Shown: positions 1 through 5,368 of the stretch, piece after piece | Numbering within the stretch: position 1 is the stretch's first letter | Layout of the letters: every line of letters starts with the position of its first letter | Source: an uncultured Selenomonas sp. | Lineage (GTDB): Bacteria > Bacillota > Negativicutes > Selenomonadales > Selenomonadaceae | Direction of reading: 5' to 3' | NCBI GenBank assembly: GCA_938045435.1 | Contig: CALIBA010000042.1 | Coordinates: 1 to 22,580 of the forward strand | Length of the DNA: 22,580 bases | Notes under the pieces: model-generated | Seen by the model: the letters and a program-made list of their open reading frames with translations, nothing else | The model's database searches: none | Told to the model about the DNA's origin: nothing | Program-made: the position numbers and the translations under genes

Positions 1-1918
1 CAAAGCCCTTGCCCTCGAGTTTTACCGTATCCACACCGATGTGGATGAGGAGTTCCGCGCCATTGTCCATACGGAGACCGACCGCATGGCGGCTGTCCTC
101 CATGACCATCGTGACCTCAGCATCCGCAGGAGCGACCACAACGCCCTCCGTCGGCTCGACCGCAACGCCGTCGCCCATCATCTTCTGCGAGAACATCTCG
201 TCCTTGACCTCGCTCATGTCGATGATATGCCCCGTCGCAACAGCCGTAATGGCAAAGGATTTCTCCGTGCCGACAGCGATCTCGTCCACATCGGAGGCAG
301 GCGCGGTCATGAGCGCCTCAAAGCGCTCGCGGATCTGCGGGACGGAGAGACCGACGATGACTTGGAATGCGTGACCGTTGCGGACAAGACCATGTGCGCC
401 CGCCTCGGTGAATGCACCCGTCGGAGCGACGAGTTCGGGATCGTTGACCGTGACGCGCAGACGCGTGGCGCAGTTCGTCACTTCCTTGATGTTTGCCGCG
501 CCGCCGAGGCCGTCGAGGAAGGCGCGTGCCTTGACATCGCGCTCATCGAGCTTCATGCCGGGAGCGGCTGCCGCAGCACCTGCTGTACCCGCCTGTTTTG
601 CCTTGTAGTCCGCCTTCGTGAAGAGCTTGTCCTCGACGCCGTCGTCCGTGCGGCCGGGTGTCTTATAGTCCTTGAGCTGAATGACAAAGCGGAAGACGAA
701 GAAGTAGATCGCGGTGAAGCAGAGACCGACGCCGATCTGCGTGAGGTATGTCGCATAGTGATACGGGAAGAGGGGAATCCAGTTCTGAACGAAGCAGTCG
801 ATCAGACCGCCGCCGAAGTTGCCCGAGAGTCCGATCGCATAGAGCGTTGCGGAAAGCGTCGCCGAGAGAGCGGCGTGCAGGAGATAGAGAAGCGGTGCGA
901 CAAAGAGGAAGGTGAACTCGAGCGGCTCGGTGATGCCGCAGAGCACTGCCGTGATCGTTGCGGGGATGAGGAGCGCTGCCGTCTTCTTGCGCTTTTCGGG
1001 CTTTGCGCACATGTAGATCGCGAGTGCTGCGCCCGGCAGACCGAAGACCTTGCCGCTGCCGTGGAGGGCAAAGCCACCCTCGGGGAAGAGCTCACGGAGC
1101 GACTGTCCGCTGACCATGAAGTCGTTGATATGTCCGAGCCAATACGCCTGAATGCCGCCGTCGACGACCGCAGGACCGAAGATGAACGGGAGATAGATGA
1201 AGTGATGCAGACCCGCCGGCAGGAGCATTTTCTCCGAGAACGTGTATGCCCAGACGCCGATGATGCCGCTGGTCTTGAGGAAGAACTGGAACTGCTCGAT
1301 GGCGTGCTGTACCGCCGGCCAGACGATGCAGAAGAGAAGTGCCATCGGGATCATAACGACGAAGCCGATCGCCACGACGAACGCGGGACCTTTGAAGATG
1401 CCGAGCCAGTCGGGGATGTTCGTGTCATAGAAGCGGTTGTGCAGGAACGCCGTGCAGCAGGCGATGAAGATCGCGCCGAGCATACCCATGTCGAGCGTCT
1501 TGACGTTCGCGATCATTGCGAGCCCCGTGCCGGGTCCCGCCTGCTGGCTGTAGTCCACGCCAAACGCGCTGCCGTGGAGCGTGAGGAACGCGGAGATAAA
1601 GTAGTTGAACAGCATATAGATGACGAATGATTCCATCGCACAGCGCGCGGGTTCTTTCTTCGCAAAGCCGATGGGAACGGCGATCGCGAAGAGAATGGGC
1701 ATCTGCGCGAACACCGTCCATGCACCCTGTTCGACGACGAACCAAAAATCATACCAGAGCGTACCCTGTGCGGCGAGACTGCCGAGCAGCCCCTCGTTCT
1801 TGCAGACGATGGACACTGCCACCGTCAGACCGAAGAATGCAAACAGGATGACGGGCGTATACATCGCGCCGCCGAACCGCTGCATGTTTTGCATGATGAC
1901 ATCCTTACTGAGTGCCAT
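1..1918 (-). CDS. PTS IICBA permease, alpha-glucoside/maltose type (3' end cut by window)
   Basis: The reading frame starts at ATG 1918 behind AAGGAGGA and stays open for 639 codons to the window edge, so only the last part of the EIIA domain is missing. The N-terminal two thirds is a polytopic EIIC domain with the conserved permease segment GLHHFIYLPF and a GITEPLEFTF loop. An Ala-rich linker leads to an EIIB domain whose phospho-cysteine is Cys483 in NCATRLR. An EIIA domain of the glucose class follows, with His611 (RHAVGL) and phospho-acceptor His626 (LLIHIGVDTV). The protein should import and phosphorylate a sugar at the inner membrane using HPr~P. The N-terminus (MQRFGGAMYTPVILFAFFGL) is of the MalP/GlvC alpha-glucoside type, so maltose or a related alpha-glucoside is the likely substrate; this is family inference. 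The upstream RpiR regulator fits a glv-type operon, and a 6-phospho-alpha-glucosidase could lie beyond the left edge. Confidence 0.93.
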   Translation of the reverse strand, partial: MALSKDVIMQNMQRFGGAMYTPVILFAFFGLTVAVSIVCKNEGLLGSLAAQGTLWYDFWFVVEQGAWTVFAQMPILFAIAVPIGFAKKEPARCAMESFVIYMLFNYFISAFLTLHGSAFGVDYSQQAGPGTGLAMIANVKTLDMGMLGAIFIACCTAFLHNRFYDTNIPDWLGIFKGPAFVVAIGFVVMIPMALLFCIVWPAVQHAIEQFQFFLKTSGIIGVWAYTFSEKMLLPAGLHHFIYLPFIFGPAVVDGGIQAYWLGHINDFMVSGQSLRELFPEGGFALHGSGKVFGLPGAALAIYMCAKPEKRKKTAALLIPATITAVLCGITEPLEFTFLFVAPLLYLLHAALSATLSATLYAIGLSGNFGGGLIDCFVQNWIPLFPYHYATYLTQIGVGLCFTAIYFFVFRFVIQLKDYKTPGRTDDGVEDKLFTKADYKAKQAGTAGAAAAAPGMKLDERDVKARAFLDGLGGAANIKEVTNCATRLRVTVNDPELVAPTGAFTEAGAHGLVRNGHAFQVIVGLSVPQIRERFEALMTAPASDVDEIAVGTEKSFAITAVATGHIIDMSEVKDEMFSQKMMGDGVAVEPTEGVVVAPADAEVTMVMEDSRHAVGLRMDNGAELLIHIGVDTVKLEGKGF

Positions 1919-1948
1919 GTGCATTCCTCCTTATCCCAAAAACCAAAC

Positions 1949-1961
1949 CCCTGCGGCAGGG
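1949..1961. repeat. Short palindrome in the PTS gene leader
   Basis: CCCTGC-G-GCAGGG is a perfect 6-bp inverted repeat around a single base, located about 30 nt before the PTS start codon, in the 192-nt gap between the regulator terminator and the permease. It could be a small leader hairpin or an operator half. The rest of the gap shows no convincing -35/-10 pair. Confidence 0.3.
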
Positions 1962-2026
1962 AAGCTCTGCGCCTCCCGAGAATGAAACTGAAACTAATAT
2001 GAAATCCGTTGTCTATAAGATAGCGC

Positions 2027-2060
2027 AAAAAAGCCGCGAACGCAATAACTTCACGGCTTT
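2027..2060 (-). terminator. Intrinsic terminator after the RpiR gene
   Basis: On the minus strand AAAGCCGTGAA and TTCGCGGCTTTT form a stem with one mismatch and a 9-nt loop, ending in six T (2032 to 2027). It lies 50 nt after the regulator stop codon, so regulator and permease are probably not simply one transcript; readthrough or a promoter in 1930-2026 would be needed for the permease. Confidence 0.75.
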
Positions 2061-2110
2061 CGGGCAGGATGTACGGAGCCTGTATCACGGTACATCGGAT
2101 GAAATTTGTT

Positions 2111-2878
2111 TCACTCACTCAACTCCTGCACATAAAGCCGATAATGTACGTACCATATTTCCAGTAGCAGGAAGTAGGCGAGCATGGATTTGAACTGCAG
2201 ACGTGCCTCATTCTCGGGTAAGGCGAACTCTGCGGACGTGACATAGAGATTTTCCGTTGAGCGGCTCGCGAGTGTATTGTGCCGCATCTCCGTGATGGAG
2301 AGGATGGGCACGTTCTTGAGACTGAGCTGATCCGCAAACTCCACGACGCGCTCGGATTCGCCCGAGAGCGAGATGAAGATGAAGAGGTCGTCCTTCCCCG
2401 CCGTCTGGTAGACAGAATAGAACTCCTCGCGCCCCGCGATCTCGTAGATGAGGATGTTGTCATAGACGAAGAGGCGTTTCATCTCCTGCATGACGTTTGT
2501 CTGCACATAGCCGGAGGCATAGGCAAAGATGCGGTGCGCCTCGCGAATGAGACGGCTTGCGCCCGTGTAATCACGCCGCATGAGTTCACGCCACGTCTGA
2601 TCGTAGAAGCTGCCGAGCGCGGTGATGACATCACGCTTGGGCAGGGAGCGTGATGTCCCTTCCATGCGCATGAATGCCTTCATCTCGCCGAACCCGTCAA
2701 AGCCGAGCTTCTGCGCAAAGCGCACGATGGACGCACTTGAGACGGCGCAGGCACGTGCGAGTTCGTGGATGGAGGCGCGGCTCACCGCTGTACGGTTTTC
2801 CTCGATATGCCGCCATATACACCGATCCGTGTCACTGAGATTGCGCATATGTGCGTTGATACGCTCTGTAAGCTGCAT
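2111..2878 (-). CDS. MurR/RpiR-family transcriptional regulator
   Basis: This 255-residue protein has the two-domain plan of RpiR regulators. Residues 1-75 form a helix-turn-helix domain, with the typical ASIHELARACAVSSASIVRF recognition region followed by KLGFDGFGEMK. Residues about 100-240 form a SIS sugar-phosphate isomerase-like domain, with DLFIFISLSGESE as the phosphosugar-binding loop. Start ATG 2878 sits behind AAGGAGAG. It lies directly upstream of the PTS permease on the same strand, so it most likely senses the phosphorylated sugar delivered by that permease and controls its gene. In B. subtilis an RpiR protein (GlvR/MalR) sits between glvA and glvC and activates them; whether this one activates or represses cannot be read from the sequence. 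Confidence 0.93.
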   Translation of the reverse strand: MQLTERINAHMRNLSDTDRCIWRHIEENRTAVSRASIHELARACAVSSASIVRFAQKLGFDGFGEMKAFMRMEGTSRSLPKRDVITALGSFYDQTWRELMRRDYTGASRLIREAHRIFAYASGYVQTNVMQEMKRLFVYDNILIYEIAGREEFYSVYQTAGKDDLFIFISLSGESERVVEFADQLSLKNVPILSITEMRHNTLASRSTENLYVTSAEFALPENEARLQFKSMLAYFLLLEIWYVHYRLYVQELSE

Positions 2879-2890
2879 CTCGTTCTCTCC

Positions 2891-2938
2891 TTATAACATA
2901 ACTTGAAGAATATATTTCGTAAATATTTGCTGCACCAT
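2891..2938 (-). CDS. Possible 15-codon leader ORF upstream of rpiR
   Basis: ATG 2938 follows GAGAGGAG at good spacing and the frame encodes MVQQIFTKYILQVML before TAA. The stop codon overlaps the Shine-Dalgarno of the regulator gene (TAAGGAGAG), so a ribosome finishing the leader would sit on the start site of the next gene. It contains no run of one amino acid that would suggest classical attenuation. It may be a coupling ORF or chance. Confidence 0.3.
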   Translation of the reverse strand: MVQQIFTKYILQVML

Positions 2939-2973
2939 CTTGGTTCTCCTCTCGTTGTGTTGTTTCTTCTGCT

Positions 2974-3003
2974 ATTGTAATCTTTCGGAGGTGAATCGTA
3001 CAA
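2974..3003 (-). promoter_or_regulatory. Candidate promoter of rpiR
   Basis: On the minus strand TTGTAC (3003-2998) and TACAAT (2979-2974) are 18 bp apart and point toward the leader ORF and the regulator gene. The match to a sigma-A type promoter is moderate (4/6 and 5/6). Confidence 0.45.
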
Positions 3004-3011
3004 CATAAGAA

Positions 3012-3034
3012 TTTATCAGCGTTTCCCTAAATAT
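3012..3034. repeat. Terminal-repeat-like sequence at the left island border
   Basis: TTTATCAGCGTTTCCCTAAA followed by TA matches the copy at 6611-6632 at 20 of 22 positions (same orientation) and is the inverted complement of the copy at 6567-6587. It looks like a leftover terminal repeat of an insertion element. No transposase fits it directly. Confidence 0.45.
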
Positions 3035-3113
3035 AATGTATCGGTCGCAAAATATCAACAACCTGTCGTTCTGTTATAGATGTAGGATTACAATAGATAT
3101 GTTACACAAGTAA

Positions 3114-3235
3114 ATAGTACAGACGGATAATGGAGCGGAGTTTACGAAGCGCTTCCAAACGTCGGATGAAGCAAATCTGACGCTGTTTGAAAAGAAGTTG
3201 CGGTATTGCGCACCGGAAGATTCGCCCCTACACGT
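3114..3235 (+). pseudogene. Remnant of a DDE (rve-type) transposase
   Basis: The frame from 3114 reads IVQTDNGAEFTKRFQTSDEA and then LTLFEKKL, which is the second-Asp region of rve-core transposases (usual form QTDNGSEFTNRF...TLFEK). At about 3203 the homology jumps frame and continues as GIAHRKIRPYT, the next conserved block. So the fragment carries a frameshift as well as having lost both ends; a TAA directly precedes it. It encodes nothing functional. It belongs to a different element from the IS3-family pieces at 3412-3608 and 5443-6055. Confidence 0.7.
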
Positions 3236-3282
3236 ATTGAAAAGGAAAACGGCAGGAACGGACTGCTTTTTTGTCATGCAGG

Positions 3283-3324
3283 GACTGTTTGTCGTGCGAT
3301 TCGTACGGGAAACAGTCTATTTTT
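3283..3324 (+). terminator. Candidate terminator hairpin
   Basis: GACTGTTT and AAACAGTC form an 8-bp stem around a 19-nt loop and are followed by TATTTTT. It lies between the transposase remnant and the 24-codon ORF. Confidence 0.45.
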
Positions 3325-3348
3325 GTGTGATAAAAAGGAGCGCTACTT

Positions 3349-3423
3349 ATGAAACGATCACGAACGTACCATGCAGCACTCATATCCGCAATCGCGGCAG
3401 GCTTCATATTCTTTCTGCTCTGA
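3349..3423 (+). CDS. 24-residue hydrophobic mini-ORF of unknown function
   Basis: ATG 3349 follows AAAAAGGAG with 8-nt spacing. The product has a basic head (MKRSRTYH) and a hydrophobic body (AALISAIAAGFIFFLL), so it would be a single-span membrane or signal-like peptide. Its last four codons and stop lie inside the IS-derived segment that begins at 3412, so the present C-terminus may have been created when that segment arrived; the ORF may be the head of a truncated gene, for example the signal peptide of a lost secreted protein. I do not recognise it. Confidence 0.4.
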   Translation: MKRSRTYHAALISAIAAGFIFFLL

Positions 3424-3536
3424 TATGCTTTAAGGGAAATGCCATATTCCTTTGAGCGTTGTGATTGTGTTTTTCCATTTTGATAGAGGGCGACGATGGA
3501 TTTTTTGAAATCCTCGTCATAGGGCCGATGTGTCAT
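3412..3536 (-). pseudogene. IS3-family orfA remnant fused to an orfB scrap
   Basis: ATG 3536, behind AAAGGAGG, opens a frame reading MTHRPYDEDFKKSIVALYQN and onward to KEYGIS, the typical helix-turn-helix start of IS3-family OrfA. After about 34 codons it switches to KAYQSRK. The DNA there (3412-3432, reverse strand) is identical over 21 nt to 5927-5947 inside the orfB fragment, where it encodes KAYQSR. The element has therefore lost most of orfA and orfB by an internal deletion. The frame runs on to 3228 through unrelated DNA and is not a real gene beyond 3412. Confidence 0.75.
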
Positions 3537-3608
3537 AGAAACCATTCCTCCTTTGTGTTTACTGAAGTGTAATATAAAGTCCTGTTTTGTGTCTACTTTT
3601 TTAGTATA
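3412..3608 (-). mobile_element. Internally deleted IS3-family element
   Basis: The segment covers the orfA/orfB fusion and, to its right, the orfA leader and a likely IS end at 3581-3608, where the minus strand reads TATACTAAAAAAGTAGACAC, the AGTAGACA-type end often seen in this family. The other end is missing. The DNA methyltransferase fragment starts just to the right, so the insertion or a later deletion probably removed the 5' part of that gene. Confidence 0.6.
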
Positions 3609-3621
3609 GATCCACGATGCG

Positions 3622-3897
3622 ATGCACTGCAATGTGTGGAGAAGGGCGGCGATTCCGTCGCAGAAGCATTTCCATACCTGCGAGAAGTCCGTTGATATAC
3701 TATCGCGTATCATTCGTGCAAGTTCTAGAGCGGACGACATTGTTCTTGACCCGTTCATGGGCAGCGGCTCGACAGGTGTTGCCTGTGTGCAGGAGGGGCG
3801 GCGGTTTATCGGGATTGAGCGCGAAGATAAGTATTTCGAGACGGCAAAGAGGCGGCTGGAAGAGTCACGCGAGCAGCTAAACATTGCACTGAACTAA
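3622..3897 (+). pseudogene. C-terminal fragment of a DNA methyltransferase
   Basis: From about 3646 the frame reads HFHTCEKSVDILSRIIRASS, then DIVLDPFMGSGSTGVACVQE and RRFIGIERE, the C-terminal part of phage-type N6-adenine/N4-cytosine methyltransferases. DPFMGSGST is the AdoMet-binding motif and FIGIERE the following acidic strand. The usual HPCEKPVDLL motif is seen as HTCEKSVDIL. The catalytic DPPY/NPPY motif and the target-recognition part should lie upstream but are missing; the left boundary abuts the deleted IS element. The frame ends at a normal-looking TAA. It cannot encode an active enzyme, though ATG 3622 would allow a 91-residue product. Confidence 0.8.
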
Positions 3898-3964
3898 AAA
3901 ACGGCAATCCCTTTTCATATAAGGAGTTGCGGGAAAACATTTTGTGCCCATCTTGAAATACGTA

Positions 3965-3993
3965 TTTACAAATCAAGAAGAATGTGTTATGAT
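3965..3993 (+). promoter_or_regulatory. Strong promoter for the 29-codon ORF
   Basis: TTTACA (3965-3970) and TATGAT (3988-3993) are separated by exactly 17 bp, with a TGTG stretch just before the -10. Transcription would begin near 4000, giving a leader of about 20 nt that carries GAAAGGAGGG. Confidence 0.65.
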
Positions 3994-4019
3994 AATATCA
4001 TGAAAGGAGGGAAGCGGTT

Positions 4020-4109
4020 ATGAAGATTGACCCCATAAAAATACTGAACTTCGCAACAGCTGTTATCAACCTCATCACAGCGATGATACTGTTTAGCAAA
4101 GTCCAGTAA
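4020..4109 (+). CDS. 29-residue hydrophobic peptide, possible type I toxin
   Basis: ATG 4020 follows AAAGGAGGG at about 9-nt spacing and a consensus promoter, so expression is well supported. The product starts MKIDPIKILNF, continues with a hydrophobic span (ATAVINLITAMILF) and ends SKVQ: a short charged head, one membrane helix, a polar tail. That is the shape of small membrane toxins of type I systems and of holin-like peptides, but I do not recognise the sequence itself. A stable hairpin follows, and beyond it a minus-strand promoter points back toward this ORF. Function is inferred only from size, shape and arrangement. Confidence 0.5.
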   Translation: MKIDPIKILNFATAVINLITAMILFSKVQ

Positions 4110-4113
4110 AGAG

Positions 4114-4154
4114 CCTGAGCATTAAGCTCCCCCGCCTACGGGCGGGGTCTCAGG
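4114..4154. terminator. Two-tier hairpin between the mini-ORF and the opposing promoter
   Basis: CCTGAG (4114-4119) pairs with CTCAGG (4149-4154), and inside it CCCCGCC pairs with GGCGGGG around a TACG loop. On the minus strand it is followed by CTCTTT, on the plus strand by no T run, so it could end the minus-strand RNA and protect the 3' end of the plus-strand RNA. Confidence 0.55.
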
Positions 4155-4163
4155 GTCAATCAA

Positions 4164-4192
4164 AGTATAGCATAACCGCGCATCAAATGCAA
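4164..4192 (-). promoter_or_regulatory. Convergent promoter for a candidate antisense RNA
   Basis: On the minus strand TTGCAT (4192-4187) and TATACT (4169-4164) are 17 bp apart, with an extended -10 TGCTATACT. The start site would be near 4157, directing RNA leftward through the hairpin toward the 3' end of the 29-codon ORF. The same block, including CAT and TGATG near the -35 and TGCTATACTT, recurs at 17874-17902. Confidence 0.55.
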
Positions 4193-4267
4193 AAAGTAAC
4201 GGTAGGGATTGCGGTGACGGCGTTCGCTCTTTCACTTTATGTATTGTGGAAAGCGGTGAGTGCATGA
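4187..4267 (+). CDS. 26-codon hydrophobic ORF overlapping the next gene by ATGA
   Basis: ATG 4187 opens MQKVTVGIAVTAFALSLYVL followed by WKAVSA and a TGA that overlaps the next start codon (ATGA at 4264-4267). The product would be a one-span membrane peptide. The overlap suggests coupled translation, but there is no clear Shine-Dalgarno and its start lies in the -35 of the opposing promoter, so it may be chance. Confidence 0.3.
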   Translation: MQKVTVGIAVTAFALSLYVLWKAVSA

Positions 4268-4452
4268 GCAATGAAACAGGATGGGGCGGCAAGCGTGCAG
4301 GTGCGGGACGCCGCCCCGTCGCAAAGGACGGTACGGAGCGAAAAATGAGATCTCTCAGAGCTTCAGATGGCGAATGGGGCATGATCAAGGAATTTGCTAG
4401 GATTCTGAAGGACAATCCTGAACGCGCCGTGCGCATGATGAAAACGAAATAG
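4264..4452 (+). CDS. Small basic phage/ICE-type protein of unknown function
   Basis: The 62-residue product begins MSNETGWGGKRAGAGRRPVA and continues with KMRSLRASDGEWGMIKEFAR before a short C-terminal helix. A Gly/Arg-rich GGKRAGAGR head followed by a short helical domain is common in small prophage and mobile-element proteins with ribbon-helix-helix-like or DNA-associated roles; the exact function is unknown. ATG 4264 is preferred over the in-frame GTG 4246, because GGTGA lies just before it and none before the GTG. A terminator follows the stop codon. Confidence 0.6.
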   Translation: MSNETGWGGKRAGAGRRPVAKDGTERKMRSLRASDGEWGMIKEFARILKDNPERAVRMMKTK

Positions 4453-4462
4453 CAGGAGAATG

Positions 4463-4489
4463 ACGCCTTGCAGACATGCGGGGCGTTTT
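4463..4489 (+). terminator. Terminator after the small basic protein
   Basis: ACGCC pairs with GGCGT, with a nested GCA/TGC, and the stem runs into TTTTC. It starts 10 nt after the stop codon of the preceding gene. Confidence 0.55.
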
Positions 4490-4492
4490 CCT

Positions 4493-4639
4493 ATGGTTGC
4501 AGTTTATATTTTGGATGGGGATTTTGCGCGTTGCAATCGGTATAATGATGTTGTGTATATCGAATTGAACAAGGGACACTGCTGCGTCGGTGTTCTTTTT
4601 GATTGGATGGAGATTCGTGTAAAAGAAAACCCGCCATAG
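4493..4639 (+). CDS. 48-residue hypothetical protein
   Basis: ATG 4493 opens a 48-codon frame beginning MVAVYILDGDFARCNRYNDV and containing CCVGVLFDWMEIRV near the end. The composition is that of a small folded protein rather than a random frame, and it resembles short prophage proteins in style, but I do not recognise a family. No clear ribosome site is visible, and a terminator lies just upstream. Its stop codon falls inside the hairpin that ends hicB on the other strand. Confidence 0.4.
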   Translation: MVAVYILDGDFARCNRYNDVVYIELNKGHCCVGVLFDWMEIRVKENPP

Positions 4640-4646
4640 CGGCGGG
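4617..4646 (-). terminator. Terminator of the hicAB transcript
   Basis: On the minus strand CCCGCC-GCTAT-GGCGGG is followed by TTTTCTTTTAC, a clear intrinsic terminator 9 nt after the hicB stop codon. Confidence 0.8.
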
Positions 4647-4654
4647 CGATATGT

Positions 4655-5035
4655 CTAAGCAAGAGCAGTTTTCTTCTCGTAGAGAGCAACAAGCGCATCT
4701 TGTAGGACTTTGGAGATGTTAAGCCGTTCTGCTTCAGCGAAGGTGTTGAGCCATGCGGGGATCGTGAGATTCTTACGGATGGACTTGCTGCCGTACTTTG
4801 CAGCGTATGCGTCCATATCAAGCGAGAGCAGGCTGACGAACCCGTCGCCAATTTCGGGATCCGGATGAATGTCTTTGATGTCGCTTGCAGGTGGGATTTT
4901 ATTCCCGTCCTCAAGTTCGCCGAGAATCCAACCAGAGGCGGCATCCTCACCCATAGCGATAGCATTCGTAAGACTGTCCCCCTCACTGATACAGCCGGGT
5001 AAATCGGGGACAATAACGCAAAAGCCAGGATTCAC
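4655..5035 (-). CDS. hicB: HicB-family antitoxin, start codon apparently lost
   Basis: The frame carries the HicB partial RNase H-like fold (FCVIVPDLPGCISEGDSL, then AIAMGEDAASGWI) and a C-terminal ribbon-helix-helix-like DNA-binding segment (KNLTIPAWLNTFAEAERLNI). HicB binds and blocks HicA and represses the operon. The usable start in this frame is GTG 5035, but it has no ribosome site and cuts the first beta strand. In-frame homology continues upstream as RKLVYPAVFYPCEVNPGF, right behind AAAGGAGG, where a HicB protein would begin. There the sequence reads CTTTTATAGGAAG; a single lost G (ATG AGG AAG to AT AGG AAG) would explain the missing start. Either the antitoxin starts at GTG with a shortened N-terminus or the gene is damaged. 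Confidence 0.85.
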   Translation of the reverse strand: MNPGFCVIVPDLPGCISEGDSLTNAIAMGEDAASGWILGELEDGNKIPPASDIKDIHPDPEIGDGFVSLLSLDMDAYAAKYGSKSIRKNLTIPAWLNTFAEAERLNISKVLQDALVALYEKKTALA

Positions 5036-5102
5036 TTCGCATGGATAAAATACGGCGGGATATACGAGCTTCCTATAAAAGCCTCCTTTCGGAGACGGGC
5101 TA

Positions 5103-5285
5103 TTATTGCAGCCCCGTCATCCGTAAGACAGATTTGACAGTTTTGGGATCGAGGTCACCGGGATGATTCGGTATTGTAACTTTTCCTTTTTTCGTTTTAT
5201 GTTTATAGTGCATATGCGAGCCGTTGGAACTATCAAGATACCAACCGTCCTTTTTGATGATGCGTTCAAGTTCCTTGAATCTCAT
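5103..5285 (-). CDS. hicA: HicA-family mRNA interferase toxin
   Basis: The 60-residue product has the full HicA length and fold signature: RFKELERIIKKDGW, the conserved GSH (His24 as catalytic residue) in NGSHMHYKH, then KVTIPNHPGDLDPKTVKSVL. HicA binds and cuts mRNAs through a double-stranded-RNA-binding-like fold. ATG 5285 is chosen over the GTG directly before it because AGGAGG is 7 nt away. The gene precedes hicB in the usual toxin-first order with a gap of about 25 nt. No residue loss is visible, so the toxin looks intact. Confidence 0.9.
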   Translation of the reverse strand: MRFKELERIIKKDGWYLDSSNGSHMHYKHKTKKGKVTIPNHPGDLDPKTVKSVLRMTGLQ

Positions 5286-5307
5286 CACGTTCCCTCCTTC
5301 TGATTAT

Positions 5308-5336
5308 ATTATACGTATTATGCGCATAAGAATCAA
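5308..5336 (-). promoter_or_regulatory. hicAB promoter with palindromic operator
   Basis: On the minus strand TTGATT (5336-5331) and TATAAT (5313-5308) are 17 bp apart. The spacer contains the perfect 12-bp palindrome TTATGCGCATAA (5318-5329), a likely binding site for HicB in its autorepressor role. The start site would lie about 15 nt before the hicA Shine-Dalgarno. Confidence 0.75.
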
Positions 5337-5368
5337 TAGAGGATTTGAAATATTTTGGGGGCAACAAT

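Noticed and set aside
41..1630. Plus-strand frame of 529 codons opposite the PTS gene
   Set aside because: It is an antisense shadow of a strongly recognised IICBA gene; its product is rich in Arg, Asp, Glu and His with no domain.
2010..2026. CcpA cre-like sequence in the PTS leader (near TGAAATCCG on one strand)
   Set aside because: Several mismatches to the cre consensus in conserved positions.
3228..3884. Long minus-strand frame of 218 codons
   Set aside because: Only the middle (3412-3536) is IS orfA; the rest is unrelated DNA read through in phase, including the antisense of the methyltransferase fragment.
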